Assembly (NCBI GenBank): GCA_964441775.1
Contig: CAYTVL010000024.1
Coordinates: 20,102 to 84,101, forward strand
DNA length: 64,000 nt
Direction: 5' to 3'
Source: SYOC01 sp964441775
GTDB lineage: Bacteria; Desulfobacterota; Binatia; Bin18
Under the pieces are notes generated by a model that was not told the DNA's origin, did not search any database, and saw only the letters and a program-made list of their open reading frames with translations. Both the position numbers and the translations under genes were made by a program. Of this stretch, positions 51,842-60,399 are shown in pieces (the stretch's first letter is position 1; the number at the start of each line of letters is the position of its first letter).

Positions 51842-53930
51842 TCACTTCAGTCCCGCCTTGCGCAGGGCGGCAAGCGCACGCTCTAGAATGGCTGGATCTT
51901 TATAAGGCAAGGTCCGTCTCACACCTTCCAGAGAATAAGTGGGGCTGAGCCGTAGAACCTCTGCCACTTCAGTCCTTGCCTCCTGTTCTCGCCCCAGCTC
52001 ACTATAGAGGAGAGCTAGGTTGACGTGGGTCAGCAGCCAATTGGGGTTACGAGTGAGGACTTTCTTGTAAGGACTTTGAGACAAAACCCACGAACGGAAA
52101 TCAAGGAGCCTGTCATTGCGAGGAGTCGTAGACGACGAAGCAATCTCGCAAGAATCGAAAACCTAAAGCAAAGATTGCTTCGCTCCCCTCGCAATGACAC
52201 GTTGACGGTTTGCCAGACTGGAGGAGTTTTGTCCCGTAGTCCTAAGCCTCAATCGCCTCCTCATACCGCCCTAGCAAGTAATAGGCAGTGCCGACAATCC
52301 GTAAGTAAAAGGGCGGATACTGGGGGTCGAGGCGCATTGCTTTTTCCATTGCTCCGAGGGCTTCCGCTGGCCGTCCCGAAAAGTTCAGAATATCCCCTAG
52401 TGCAACATAACCAGCCTCAGAGTTAGGATCGAGAGCAATCGCCAGTTCTTCTTCAGCAAGGGCCTGCTCATGCTGCTTTTTCCACAGATAAATATTTCCC
52501 AGTGTCGCATGAGCCCAGGGCAAGGACTCATCCAAGGTGATAGCTTTTTGCGCCAGGGCAGAAGCCTGCTCCAGAGTCTGAGGATCCTGACTCCATTGCG
52601 TGGCCCACTCTAGAAAGTAATTCCCACCCAGGGCCTGATACGCTACTGCATACTGCGGGTCCAGGGCAATGGCGCGCTCGAACATTTGCCGCGCTTGGGC
52701 ATGTGTCTCCTTCGTCGCGCCACGTAGAAAGTACTCAAGCCCGCGTAAGAAAGCATCATAGGCATTGAGGTTCTCAGTAGGGATGCGTCTCACTCGCTTT
52801 CGCTCTGCCTCCCACATCTCTGCATTCAGATGCACTGCTATCTGTTGCATGATCTCATCTTGCACAGCAAAAATGCCTGTGAGCGGCCGATCATAACGCT
52901 CGGTCCAGAGGTGCTGACCTGTAACAGCATCCACTAACTGCGCCGTAATCCGCACCTGCTCATCCATCTTGCGCACGCTGCCTTCCAACACATACCGCAC
53001 TCCGAGTTCCCGACTAATTTCGGACAGCTCGATATTTTTGCCTTTGTAGAAAAAGGCTGAATTCGGGGAGATGACGAAAAGACCGGAGAGTTTGGAAAGG
53101 TCACTAGTGATGCCTTCCGTAATGCCGTTGCTAAAGTACTCTTGCTCGGGATCATTGCTCATGTTGACAAAGGGCATCACGGCGAGCGACGGTTTATCTG
53201 GCAGCGGCAACGAGGGAACGGGAGAGGGAAGATGAGAGAGGGGAAAAGAAAAAAACCAAGCAGTAACAAGCCCGCCAATGAGAAGCAGCAGTACGCTCGC
53301 CACAGCAACAAGGGGCGCGGGGCGCACTCTGCGCGAGAGCTTCAACCATTGAATCTGGAGTTTCTGGAGCGTGCCTTTCGGCGATTCAGACAGCAGCGCG
53401 TAGACTTGGAACCGCTCGGCGATGTTCTTCAGGTGTGGTCGGCCCAGCGAGACCACCGCGCCCAGGTCGATTTTCTTGACGACTTCTTCATGCACTTTCT
53501 GCGAGAGGCAAATCGTGTCGGGTTCTGTCAACTCTTGCAGACGCTTGGCGATGTTGACGCCGTCGCCAAACACGTCACCATCTTTCTGCATGATGTCGCC
53601 CAGGTGAATGCCGATGCGCAGATGAATCTGGTCCTCTGCGGCTTGCTCGGTGTTGTACGTGCGCAACTGATTTTGAATCTGCTGAGCGCACTGCACGGCG
53701 TCGACCACGGAAGCGAAATCAACCAGGAAGGCATCGCCAATGGTTTTGATCACCTTGCCGTGGTGAGCGGTTGTGGCCTGCTGTAGAAGGTGATTATGGA
53801 CCTCCAGCAGGTGCAGGGTATGAGTTTCATTCGCGCCCATCTGGCGGCTGAAGCCGACGATGTCGGTGAACATGATGGCGGCGAGCCGCCGTGTTCCTCC
53901 GGCTGGCGGCTGTGCGTACTCCTCGGACAT
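51842..53930 (-). pseudogene. Class III cyclase/TPR gene interrupted by a MITE
   Basis: Paralog of 43885-45804. The 5' part (52242-53930, 562 aa) has the cyclase domain (MFTDIVGFSRQM, KTIGDAFLVDF), a membrane segment, a TolB/FlgO-like region and TPRs, ending RYEEAIEA at a TAG created by the element. The 3' part (51842-52070) continues as YKKVLTRNPNW and ends LRKAGLK. Removing the 172-bp element and one TAA duplicate joins the frames into 637 codons, against 639 for the paralog. The truncated product lacks only the last two or so TPRs and might keep cyclase activity. Confidence 0.85.
52071..52242 (+). mobile_element. MITE-like palindromic element, copy 2 (172 bp)
   Basis: Same family as 155-325. 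Ends GGACTTTGAGACAAAAC and GTTTTGTCCCGTAGTCC; internal arms GTCATTGCGAGG and CTCGCAATGAC. Exact flanking duplication TAA at 52068-52070 and 52243-52245. It is inserted in the last third of a cyclase/TPR gene. Its sequence differs from copies 1 and 4 in the central segment. Confidence 0.9.
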
Positions 53931-54084
53931 GGGAGCGATTATGCGGCAGGCGGCTTGGAGTTGTCAAAGGGCGAGCAGAACATCGTACTCCTCACCCTTG
54001 TGAAGAATCCTTGACCGTACTTTGATCTTTGCGGTATCGTCAGAAAGCCTTCTGCGGAATGGCGGATTGGGATAAGGATCGACC

Positions 54085-54441
54085 GTGAGTTTAGACAATG
54101 CCTTCACAACAGCCGTAGCCATCCTCTGGCGACTCGTCATGAAAATCACGCTCGGCTCTTTTCTCCTCCCCGGAGTGCTCATTGTCTGCGCGATTGATGC
54201 TGGCCTGCATTTGCGCCTTACCACCAGCCACTTATGGACTCTCGCTATGCTGACAAACCTTGGACTATGCGGGGTGTGGTATAGTTTCTTTAGTCTCTCT
54301 ACTTTTTTGAGCGTTGTCCAGACGCAGTTCTTCGTTGGCTTGCTGCTTGCGCTTGTGAGTCTCTTTTGTCATTTTGGTCTGCAGCTCGAGTTTTTTCAGA
54401 TGACTTTCCATCGCTTCTCGTTATTTGACTTTGGTATGTGA
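54085..54441 (+). CDS. Possible small membrane protein
   Basis: A 118-aa frame with GTG start and three hydrophobic segments (LGSFLLPGVLIVCAI, LWTLAMLTNLGLCGVWYSFF, FFVGLLLALVSLFCHFGL). It lies in an otherwise empty 638-bp stretch between the disrupted cyclase and the VOC gene. Only AAGGATC precedes the start, and no family is recognised. It could be chance; retained because the region lacks any better reading. Confidence 0.35.
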   Translation: MSLDNAFTTAVAILWRLVMKITLGSFLLPGVLIVCAIDAGLHLRLTTSHLWTLAMLTNLGLCGVWYSFFSLSTFLSVVQTQFFVGLLLALVSLFCHFGLQLEFFQMTFHRFSLFDFGM

Positions 54442-54568
54442 GCAAAGGTCACAATAAGGCAGAGAACTTTCTTGTCTGAGTTGACTATATTTGCCAGACG
54501 CCTGAACCGTGTCTTTTCTTCCCTCGACATTTCTGCCATAAGCAAAGAAACCGTACTGGAGGGTATCA

Positions 54569-55159
54569 ATGGCGCTGAGAAAAAACAAGGAATTCGAGTT
54601 GCGCGGCGTGAACCATCTCGCACTGGTCTGTAAAGATATGGCGCGGACGGTGGATTTCTATACGAACACTTTGGGTATGCCGATGACGAAAACGATCGAG
54701 CTGCCCAACGGTATGGGACAGCACTTCTTTTTTGACATTGGCAACGGCGACGGGCTCGCGTTCTTCTGGTTTCCAGGCGCTCCTGAGGCCGCTCCAGGAA
54801 TTGCTTCGCCGAGCAAGAACGTGGGACAGGGCTCCATTATGACCGCGCACGGTTCGATGAATCACGTGGCTTTCGACATCTCCGCCGAAAAGATTGAAGA
54901 GTATCGCGACAAGCTGCGGGCAAAGGGCGTTGAAGTGACCGAGGTTATCAATCATGACGACTCGCCCCAGCAGGTGAGTAAAGTGGTCAATGCCAACACG
55001 TTTGTCCGCTCTATTTACTTTTTTGATCCGGATGGAATCCTCTTGGAGTTCGCCGGATGGACCCGTGAATTTGGCGAGGGCGACATTCGCCACCAGCCAG
55101 CAACGGCGGCGGATTCAGACCGCTACTTGGCGAGGCAGCAAGAGGCAAGGGGAAAATAA
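54569..55159 (+). CDS. VOC-family (glyoxalase/dioxygenase-fold) protein
   Basis: A 196-aa protein of the vicinal oxygen chelate superfamily: a beta-alpha-beta-beta-beta half at residues 10-75 (GVNHLALVCKDMARTVDFY) and a second half at ~90-165 (NHVAFDISAEKIEEYRDKL, YFFDPDGILLEFAGW). Likely metal ligands are His in VNHLAL, His in MNHVAF and Glu in LLEFAG. It could be a lyase, isomerase or ring-cleaving dioxygenase. SD GGAGGG precedes the ATG. It ends 12 bp before a MITE copy and converges on the rhodanese gene. Confidence 0.8.
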   Translation: MALRKNKEFELRGVNHLALVCKDMARTVDFYTNTLGMPMTKTIELPNGMGQHFFFDIGNGDGLAFFWFPGAPEAAPGIASPSKNVGQGSIMTAHGSMNHVAFDISAEKIEEYRDKLRAKGVEVTEVINHDDSPQQVSKVVNANTFVRSIYFFDPDGILLEFAGWTREFGEGDIRHQPATAADSDRYLARQQEARGK

Positions 55160-55171
55160 CCCCTGCTCTCA

Positions 55172-55340
55172 GGACCGTGAGGCAAAACCTCTAGTCGAAC
55201 AGCGTAGCACGAGAGGTGAAGCTGTCATTGCGAGGAGCAGCGACGAAGCAATCTCTGTTCGAGCAGGTAAAGATTGCTTCACTTCGTTCGCAATGACACC
55301 TAGACCTTGGCCATAAGGTGGTGGTTTTGTCTCGCAGTCT
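55172..55340 (+). mobile_element. MITE-like palindromic element, copy 3 (169 bp, diverged)
   Basis: Ends GGACCGTGAGGCAAAACC and GGTTTTGTCTCGCAGTCT, internal arms GTCATTGCGAGG and CGCAATGACAC. Flanks TCA and TTA differ, consistent with an older insertion. The right flank TTA (55341-55343) is the stop codon of the convergent rhodanese gene. Confidence 0.8.
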
Positions 55341-55784
55341 TTAGTCATGCGCGGCGGCTTTTTTCTTGCCTTTTCGTTTGACTGGCGTCAGGAGCGAAAC
55401 GTAGCTCACACCGGCGCGGTTATCTTTGGTGGTCGGCAACTGCTGCGCGCGCCATCCTTCATAACTCTCCGTCATCACACTGACATTGGTATAACCAGCC
55501 TGAAGGAGCTGCTCTGCCGCTTGCTGGGCGCGAGCACCTTTGGCGCAGCCAAGAATCAGCGACGTCTCTTTGGGATAAAGCGATTGGACCACTTCCAAGA
55601 AGCTCGTATTTGGGTACGTGTCGTTTGTGGTCGGATGGCGGAAGAGAATCGGGACGTTCACCACTTTGCCGCGAGGGTGGCCGTTGGCGAATTCCGCGAC
55701 CGTGCGCACGTCGATGTAGACGGCGCTGGGATTCGTGATGAAGACCTGCTGCACTTCTTGCGGAGTGAGAGTTTTTACATCCAT
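55341..55784 (-). CDS. Rhodanese-like protein
   Basis: A 147-aa single-domain rhodanese. The active-site loop is LILGCAKGARAQQAA with Cys80; YIDVRTVAEFANGHPRGKVV is the N-terminal CH2A-like motif. A basic tail (KRKGKKKAAAHD) follows. It transfers sulfane sulfur, and in this cluster could supply sulfur for the metal cofactor or an Fe-S assembly step; that is inference. It starts 14 nt after the 79-aa gene on the same strand, probably one operon, and diverges from the ferredoxin/AOR genes. Stop codon coincides with the MITE flank. Confidence 0.85.
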   Translation of the reverse strand: MDVKTLTPQEVQQVFITNPSAVYIDVRTVAEFANGHPRGKVVNVPILFRHPTTNDTYPNTSFLEVVQSLYPKETSLILGCAKGARAQQAAEQLLQAGYTNVSVMTESYEGWRAQQLPTTKDNRAGVSYVSLLTPVKRKGKKKAAAHD

Positions 55785-55798
55785 GAGGCAAATCCTTT

Positions 55799-56038
55799 TT
55801 AAAGGGCGTCAAATTCCCGCACGAATGGGGGAATGATGCGGCACCGTTCTCGTCCGACCTCGGGAGGTTGGTCGGTCAAGGTATAGAGCATGCCTTCTTG
55901 CGGTGAGTCTGTTTTGTTGACTTGCTCTTGGTGATAATGCAGGATTGTGCCTTCCGGGGATAAGGCGAAAATACAATCGAGCACCCGCCGAGCCGGCAAC
56001 TGGCCGAGCATCGGATGCGACAATCTCTCTTTCGGCAT
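55799..56038 (-). CDS. Small hypothetical protein of the AOR cluster
   Basis: A 79-aa protein, MPKERLSHPMLGQLPARRVL at its start, with no signal, membrane segment or cysteine motif and no recognised family. AAGGAGAG precedes the ATG at 56038; a longer frame to 56110 has no SD. It precedes the rhodanese gene by 14 nt and is divergent from the ferredoxin gene with a 120-bp intergenic region that must hold both promoters. Confidence 0.65.
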   Translation of the reverse strand: MPKERLSHPMLGQLPARRVLDCIFALSPEGTILHYHQEQVNKTDSPQEGMLYTLTDQPPEVGRERCRIIPPFVREFDAL

Positions 56039-56158
56039 GAGGATTCTCTCCTTCGAGATCAGGGAATTTTTCTCGTGTGGCTCATTTCTTACGTGCTTTT
56101 TTCTTGACAAGCAATCGCAAAGCGGATTACCTAGAGAAGTAAAGGGAGGTCCTCAACG

Positions 56159-56809
56159 ATGGAGGAACTGAGATCGAAAGAGCTTGTCACTGGGCAGCAG
56201 TGGTTCCAGCCTGGAGATGACATTCCCAACGTTCCTAAGAAACTGTTTGCACTCCAGAATCTCTGTACGGATTGCAAGATTTGCGAAGTCTCGTGCTCGC
56301 TGATTCATTCGCCCGACGGCGAGTTAAACCCTCTGTGGTCACGTTTGAAAATCGAGCACGGACCCCAGGTCACTGCGCGATTCAGCAAGGATGGGTTCGG
56401 GTTTGCGGTGGCGATTTGCCATCACTGTGCCAATCCACCCCCGTGTGCGCAAGTTTGCCCCACCGACGCCTTTTACTATGATCCCGTGACGTTGGCGGCG
56501 ATCATCGACCAGAATAAATGTATTCAGTGCATGGAATGCGTGCCGGCGTGCCCCTTTGATACGGTGTATGTGGCTCCGACCGGAGAAGTGTTGAAGTGTG
56601 ATCTCTGTGGCGGCGACCCCGCCTGCGTCAAAGCCTGCGCAACGCGCCCCGAGAAACTCAATGTCGGGAAGCAATATCCGCGTTTGCCTGTGCTCTTCTT
56701 TGAAGAAAAGGGCGCCTTTGGCGCTATTCTGCGGCGGCCACCCGAAGATCGGAAAGAGGTCGGCCTCGGCGACGCCATGTTGGCAGGGAAGGTGAGTACG
56801 GCGGCATAA
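56159..56809 (+). CDS. Four-cluster ferredoxin-type electron carrier of AOR
   Basis: A 216-aa iron-sulfur protein with cysteine sets for four [4Fe-4S] clusters: CTDCKICEVSC, CHHCANPPPCAQVCP, CIQCMECVPACPF and CDLCGGDPACVKAC. This is the HycB/DmsB-like arrangement. It should pass electrons between the AOR catalytic protein encoded next (72 nt downstream) and a partner such as a quinone or dehydrogenase. SD AGGGAGG precedes the ATG at 56159. No membrane anchor or signal is present, so cytoplasmic. Confidence 0.88.
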   Translation: MEELRSKELVTGQQWFQPGDDIPNVPKKLFALQNLCTDCKICEVSCSLIHSPDGELNPLWSRLKIEHGPQVTARFSKDGFGFAVAICHHCANPPPCAQVCPTDAFYYDPVTLAAIIDQNKCIQCMECVPACPFDTVYVAPTGEVLKCDLCGGDPACVKACATRPEKLNVGKQYPRLPVLFFEEKGAFGAILRRPPEDRKEVGLGDAMLAGKVSTAA

Positions 56810-56881
56810 GGCGTGGCGCGTGTTACCTAGCGCCTACCCTATGAATGAACCTGAAACGGAGCGGCCAAAAAGGAGTGTGTC

Positions 56882-58906
56882 GTGGAAGCAAAATTACTCA
56901 GGGTGGATCTGACGACCGGGTCGATCAAGACGGAGATTATTCCGCATTCGCTGTTTGAGCGCTGGGTGGGCGGCTCAGGCATCAATGACTGGATCTTGTG
57001 GGAGCATTTTCAAAAGCACGACATCATGTGCGATCCTCGCGGTCCGGATAATATCTTCATTTTTGGCGTCGGGCCGTTAGCGGGCACAGGCTCGGGTATT
57101 GGCGTGAAGGGACGCCTCACGTTTAAGAGCCCCGAGTATGGGCATTTCGCTGACTCCGCCGGAGGCGGCAAGTTTCCCTACATGGTGCGATTCACTGGTT
57201 ATGACTACATCGCCGTTACCGGCAAAGCCCCCAAACCAGTCTACCTGCATATTTGCAACGATGAAGTGACCATTTGTGACGCCAGTCATTTGTGGGGAAA
57301 AACCTCGGCTGAGGCTCACGCGCAGATTCGTAAGGAACTAGGCGATTATCCGTCCGAGGCCTTCACCCTGGCGATTGGGCAAGCCGGAGAGAATCTAGTT
57401 GGCTTTGCCGGTGTGGCGTCCGACGGCTGGCGCATGTACGCCCGTGGCGGTGGTGGTTGCGTCATGGGCTCCAAGAATTTGAAAGCCATTGCCGTGCAAG
57501 GGAGCCGTGGGGTGAAGATCGAAAGACCTCAGGAGCTCTTGCGCTGGGCGGATGGATTCCGCAAGAAGATCGACGCCAACGAAGCGGGTTATGGCTTCAA
57601 GCGGCGAGGCACGTTGAGCGCGATTGAAATGTACCAGCGGATCGGCGGCAATTTCTGGCGTAATAACCAGGGCACGATGTTTCGTGGAGAGGAAGTGCGG
57701 TCAGACAACTGGGTCAAGAAGTATCACAAATACTCCGAGGTCTGCTCTTCCGACTGCTTCGTGGCGTGCGATGGTCGCTATAAGATCGAAGGCAACGAGT
57801 CGCCGCAAGCCAAAAAATATATTGGGGAGACTTTCCGTCATCCGGAGTACCTGACGACCGGCAGCGGGGCAGGGGCGATGGACCTGCGCGACTGGTCGGA
57901 AGTGGCCCACTGGGGCAAGATCACCAACGACTATGGCATGGATAATCAGGACTTGAGCTGCTCGATCAGCTTCATTATGGAGCTGGCGCAGCGCGAGCTG
58001 ATTACTCCGAAGGATATTGAAGAACTGTTTGGTCGGCCCCTGGTGCTGGAGTGGGGCAACATGGATGTGATCGAAGAGATCGTGGAAGGAGTGGCCTACC
58101 AGAAGACCCTCTTCGGCCAACTGTTTCGCGACGGAGCCTATTACGGAGCCCTGAATCTGTCGAAGAAAAAGGGCGAGAACTTCATGAAGTACTCCACCTA
58201 TGGCAAGGGTGGAGCCAGTTTCACCGAAGAGATGCGCGCCTTCCCTACATGGATGAACAACATGGCGGTGGCCTCACGGGGCGCTGACCACCTCAAAGGG
58301 ATTGGCCTCATTGAAAAGTTCCAACGCAAAGATTTGTCCATGGCTTATTTTGGCCGCCCGGAAGCCGCCGACCTGAGCACGCCGCTCCTCAAAGGCGCTT
58401 GCACGCATATCATTGAAAATCAGGTTGCGTTGATCAACTCGTATGGCGTGTGCATCTTTCACTGGTTGTTGGATGTGTTGGGCTACGCGCCGGAAAGCTA
58501 CTATGGCGAGGCTTATGCCGCAGTGACCGGCATTGATAGAACCAAGGAAGAACGGATGCGGGATGGCGAGCGCATCTGCAACCTGGAGAAAGCGGTGAAT
58601 TCTCTCATAGGCTTGCGCCGTGAGCATGACACCATTTGTGAGCGTTGGATGTACGAGCCGTGCCCCGAAGGACCGTGGAAGGGCCGAGTTGCGGCGGACA
58701 CGTTTGACACGGTGCTGGACGAGTACTACGAGTGGCGCGGCTGGGACAAGAAGACCGGGCTGCAAACCCGCAGCAAACTCGAAGAACTTGGGCTGGAAGA
58801 TATCGCCGAAGTGCTCTCGTCACAAAAAGCGCTGGTCGAAGATCAAGGTCGGCGTTCCGCTAGCGTTTCGGTCCCTTCGGCGGGGATAGAGAAGACGGCA
58901 AAGTGA
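56882..58906 (+). CDS. Aldehyde:ferredoxin oxidoreductase-family tungsten/molybdenum enzyme
   Basis: A 674-aa AOR-family protein. The N-terminal domain begins LLRVDLTTGSIKTEIIP and contains the pterin-binding GGSGIN. Fe-S ligands are the spaced cysteines in CSSDCFVACDGRY (around residue 285) with a later Cys in SYGVCIFHW (around residue 525). It oxidises aldehydes or related substrates, using a bis-pterin W or Mo centre and one [4Fe-4S] cluster; related enzymes include benzoyl-CoA reductase subunit BamB. GTG start with AAGGAG upstream. Followed by a MoaD-like gene 9 nt later. Confidence 0.88.
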   Translation: MEAKLLRVDLTTGSIKTEIIPHSLFERWVGGSGINDWILWEHFQKHDIMCDPRGPDNIFIFGVGPLAGTGSGIGVKGRLTFKSPEYGHFADSAGGGKFPYMVRFTGYDYIAVTGKAPKPVYLHICNDEVTICDASHLWGKTSAEAHAQIRKELGDYPSEAFTLAIGQAGENLVGFAGVASDGWRMYARGGGGCVMGSKNLKAIAVQGSRGVKIERPQELLRWADGFRKKIDANEAGYGFKRRGTLSAIEMYQRIGGNFWRNNQGTMFRGEEVRSDNWVKKYHKYSEVCSSDCFVACDGRYKIEGNESPQAKKYIGETFRHPEYLTTGSGAGAMDLRDWSEVAHWGKITNDYGMDNQDLSCSISFIMELAQRELITPKDIEELFGRPLVLEWGNMDVIEEIVEGVAYQKTLFGQLFRDGAYYGALNLSKKKGENFMKYSTYGKGGASFTEEMRAFPTWMNNMAVASRGADHLKGIGLIEKFQRKDLSMAYFGRPEAADLSTPLLKGACTHIIENQVALINSYGVCIFHWLLDVLGYAPESYYGEAYAAVTGIDRTKEERMRDGERICNLEKAVNSLIGLRREHDTICERWMYEPCPEGPWKGRVAADTFDTVLDEYYEWRGWDKKTGLQTRSKLEELGLEDIAEVLSSQKALVEDQGRRSASVSVPSAGIEKTAK

Positions 58907-58915
58907 GAAATCCCC

Positions 58916-59197
58916 ATGATTACCATCCATACCGAGTACCAAGCGCGCTTTCGAGAGATTGCCCGAGTAAACGAGGAAACTTTTCAACTCGAACAACCCC
59001 TTGTCTCCGAGTTGGCAAAGTTAATCGTACAAAAGCACGGGCCGCTCATGGAAGCGTTGCTCATTGATCCCAACACCAAAGATCTGAACAACAATGGCAC
59101 GGTGTTCCTCGACTCCAAAGGGAGGCGTATCTGCATCACCGATACGCTTGACGATGGTGAAGTGGTTACCTTCATGGTCGCCATTGCCGGAGGATGA
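58916..59197 (+). CDS. MoaD/ThiS-like sulfur carrier
   Basis: A 93-aa ubiquitin-like protein ending in AIAGG, the Gly-Gly needed for thiocarboxylation. The beta-grasp pattern is visible (TVFLDSKGRRICITD, DDGEVVTFMVA). It lies 9 nt after the AOR gene, as MoaD-like proteins often do, and would supply sulfur for the tungstopterin. No MoaA, MoaE or MoeB is in the window. There is no strong SD, so translation may be coupled to the AOR gene. Confidence 0.8.
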   Translation: MITIHTEYQARFREIARVNEETFQLEQPLVSELAKLIVQKHGPLMEALLIDPNTKDLNNNGTVFLDSKGRRICITDTLDDGEVVTFMVAIAGG

Positions 59198-59234
59198 GAG
59201 CGTACGCCATCACTAAGAACTGGAGGGATTTCGT

Positions 59235-59696
59235 ATGATTCGCCCCAAAAAAGTCGGTCACGTAGTCCTCAAAGCGCGTGATATTGACCAGATTGAAAAG
59301 TTTTATACCGAGGTGCTGGGGTTTGAAGTGGTCATGCGTCTCAAACAGCCCCGAGGCGTGTTTTTTACCCTAGGCGAACAGCACCACGACCTGGCCGTGT
59401 TGGAAGTCCCGCCTGGATCCGACGATCCAAAAACGGAGCAGGTGGGACTTCACCACTTTGCGCTGCAACTCGAGGATCTCGATGCATTGAAAGAGAGCTA
59501 CCAGACTCTCAAGAGTCACGGTGTCGAGATTGTCCGTGCGGTGGACCACGGGATTACTAAGAGTATTTACTTTTGTGACCCGGCAGGAAACCGCATCGAG
59601 TTGTATTGCGACGTGGGAGACAACGGCATTACCCGCCTCCGCCAACAGAACGCACGGTCGATCATGGATTTCCCGCCGCTGAATCTCGAAGCGTAA
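59235..59696 (+). CDS. VOC-family protein (glyoxalase/extradiol-like)
   Basis: A 153-aa VOC-fold protein: GHVVLKARDIDQIEKFYTEV at residues 7-26, LHHFALQLEDLDALKESY in the second half and FCDPAGNRIELYCDVGD at the end, with metal-binding His and Glu in each half. It is close to single-domain extradiol dioxygenase-like or glyoxalase-like proteins. SD GGAGGG precedes the ATG. It ends the AOR cluster on the plus strand and is followed by a palindromic repeat. Confidence 0.82.
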   Translation: MIRPKKVGHVVLKARDIDQIEKFYTEVLGFEVVMRLKQPRGVFFTLGEQHHDLAVLEVPPGSDDPKTEQVGLHHFALQLEDLDALKESYQTLKSHGVEIVRAVDHGITKSIYFCDPAGNRIELYCDVGDNGITRLRQQNARSIMDFPPLNLEA

Positions 59697-59747
59697 GTCC
59701 TGAGCAGTAGGCTGTTGGTGTGAATTTGCTGAATAGACAGCAACGAC

Positions 59748-59833
59748 GTCATTCCCGCGCAAGCGGGAATCCAGGAGGCGTAACCTGAAGCTGTTGCTTG
59801 CAGTTCCTGGATGCCAGCCTGCGCTGGCATGAC
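59748..59833. repeat. Palindromic intergenic repeat, GTCATTCC family, copy 2
   Basis: An 86-bp element starting GTCATTCCCGC and ending TGGCATGAC, with arms GCGGGAATCCAGGA and TCCTGGATGCC. It matches the copy at 15932-16029 in ends and arms but not in the loop. It lies between the AOR cluster and the third cyclase gene. Confidence 0.8.
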
Positions 59834-59901
59834 GGTTATGAGCCCATCGAAATCGTCTGGATAGCCCAGGGATTCCCCTTTTTTTTCTACGAGGGCTTGA
59901 T

Positions 59902-60216
59902 ATGAAGTTTTCCGAAGTGGTGGAACAAGTCCTCGAGTTATTGCAGCGCCAAGGGAGGGTGTCCTATCGGGCGTTGAAACGTGAGTTCGATCTTGACAAT
60001 GACTACATCGAAGACCTGAAAGCCGAGATCATCAAGGCCAGACGGTTGGCGGTCGATGAAGAGGGCGAGGTGCTGGTGTGGGCAGGCGCTTCGCCGGTTC
60101 AAAGTTCAACGTTCCAGGTTCCAAGTGTTCAAGACGAAGCCCCAAACCTAGCAACCAGTAACGCTTCTCCACTTTCTCAGGACTCAGCACTCAGGACTCA
60201 GCACTTAGGACTGTGA
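59902..60216 (+). pseudogene. N-terminal part of the MITE-split cyclase/AAA gene
   Basis: A 104-aa frame beginning MKFSEVVEQVLELLQRQGRV, the short helical domain that precedes the cyclase domain in many proteins of this type (DLDNDYIEDLKAEIIKARRL). It is followed by a Ser/Thr-rich linker and stops at a TGA supplied by the inserted element (60214-60216). The natural junction is CAC-TTA followed by ACT-GCC-GAA, in frame. GAGGG lies upstream of the ATG. It would be translated alone now. Confidence 0.75.
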
Positions 60217-60378
60217 GACAAAACCTAAAAACGAAGGTCGAAGAGCCTGTCATTGCGAGGAGTCGCAGACGACGAAGCAATCTCGCAAGTGCCGAAATAA
60301 CTGGGCCAAGATTGCTTCGCTGCGCTCGCAATGACCCCCTGCCCTTACGCCCAGTGTTGGAGTTTTGTCCCATAGTCC
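60208..60378 (+). mobile_element. MITE-like palindromic element, copy 4 (171 bp)
   Basis: Inverted copy of 155-325 with one mismatch in 171 bases. Exact 3-bp flanks TTA at 60205-60207 and 60379-60381. It splits the third cyclase gene, placing an immediate TGA in the upstream frame. The near identity with copy 1 shows recent activity or exchange. Confidence 0.9.
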
Positions 60379-60399
60379 TTAACTGCCGAACGTCGTCAG

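Noticed and set aside
55172..60378. Region between two MITE copies as a composite transposon carrying the AOR cluster
   Set aside because: The copies are diverged in sequence and have different flanks, and there is no transposase; simple independent insertions explain them.
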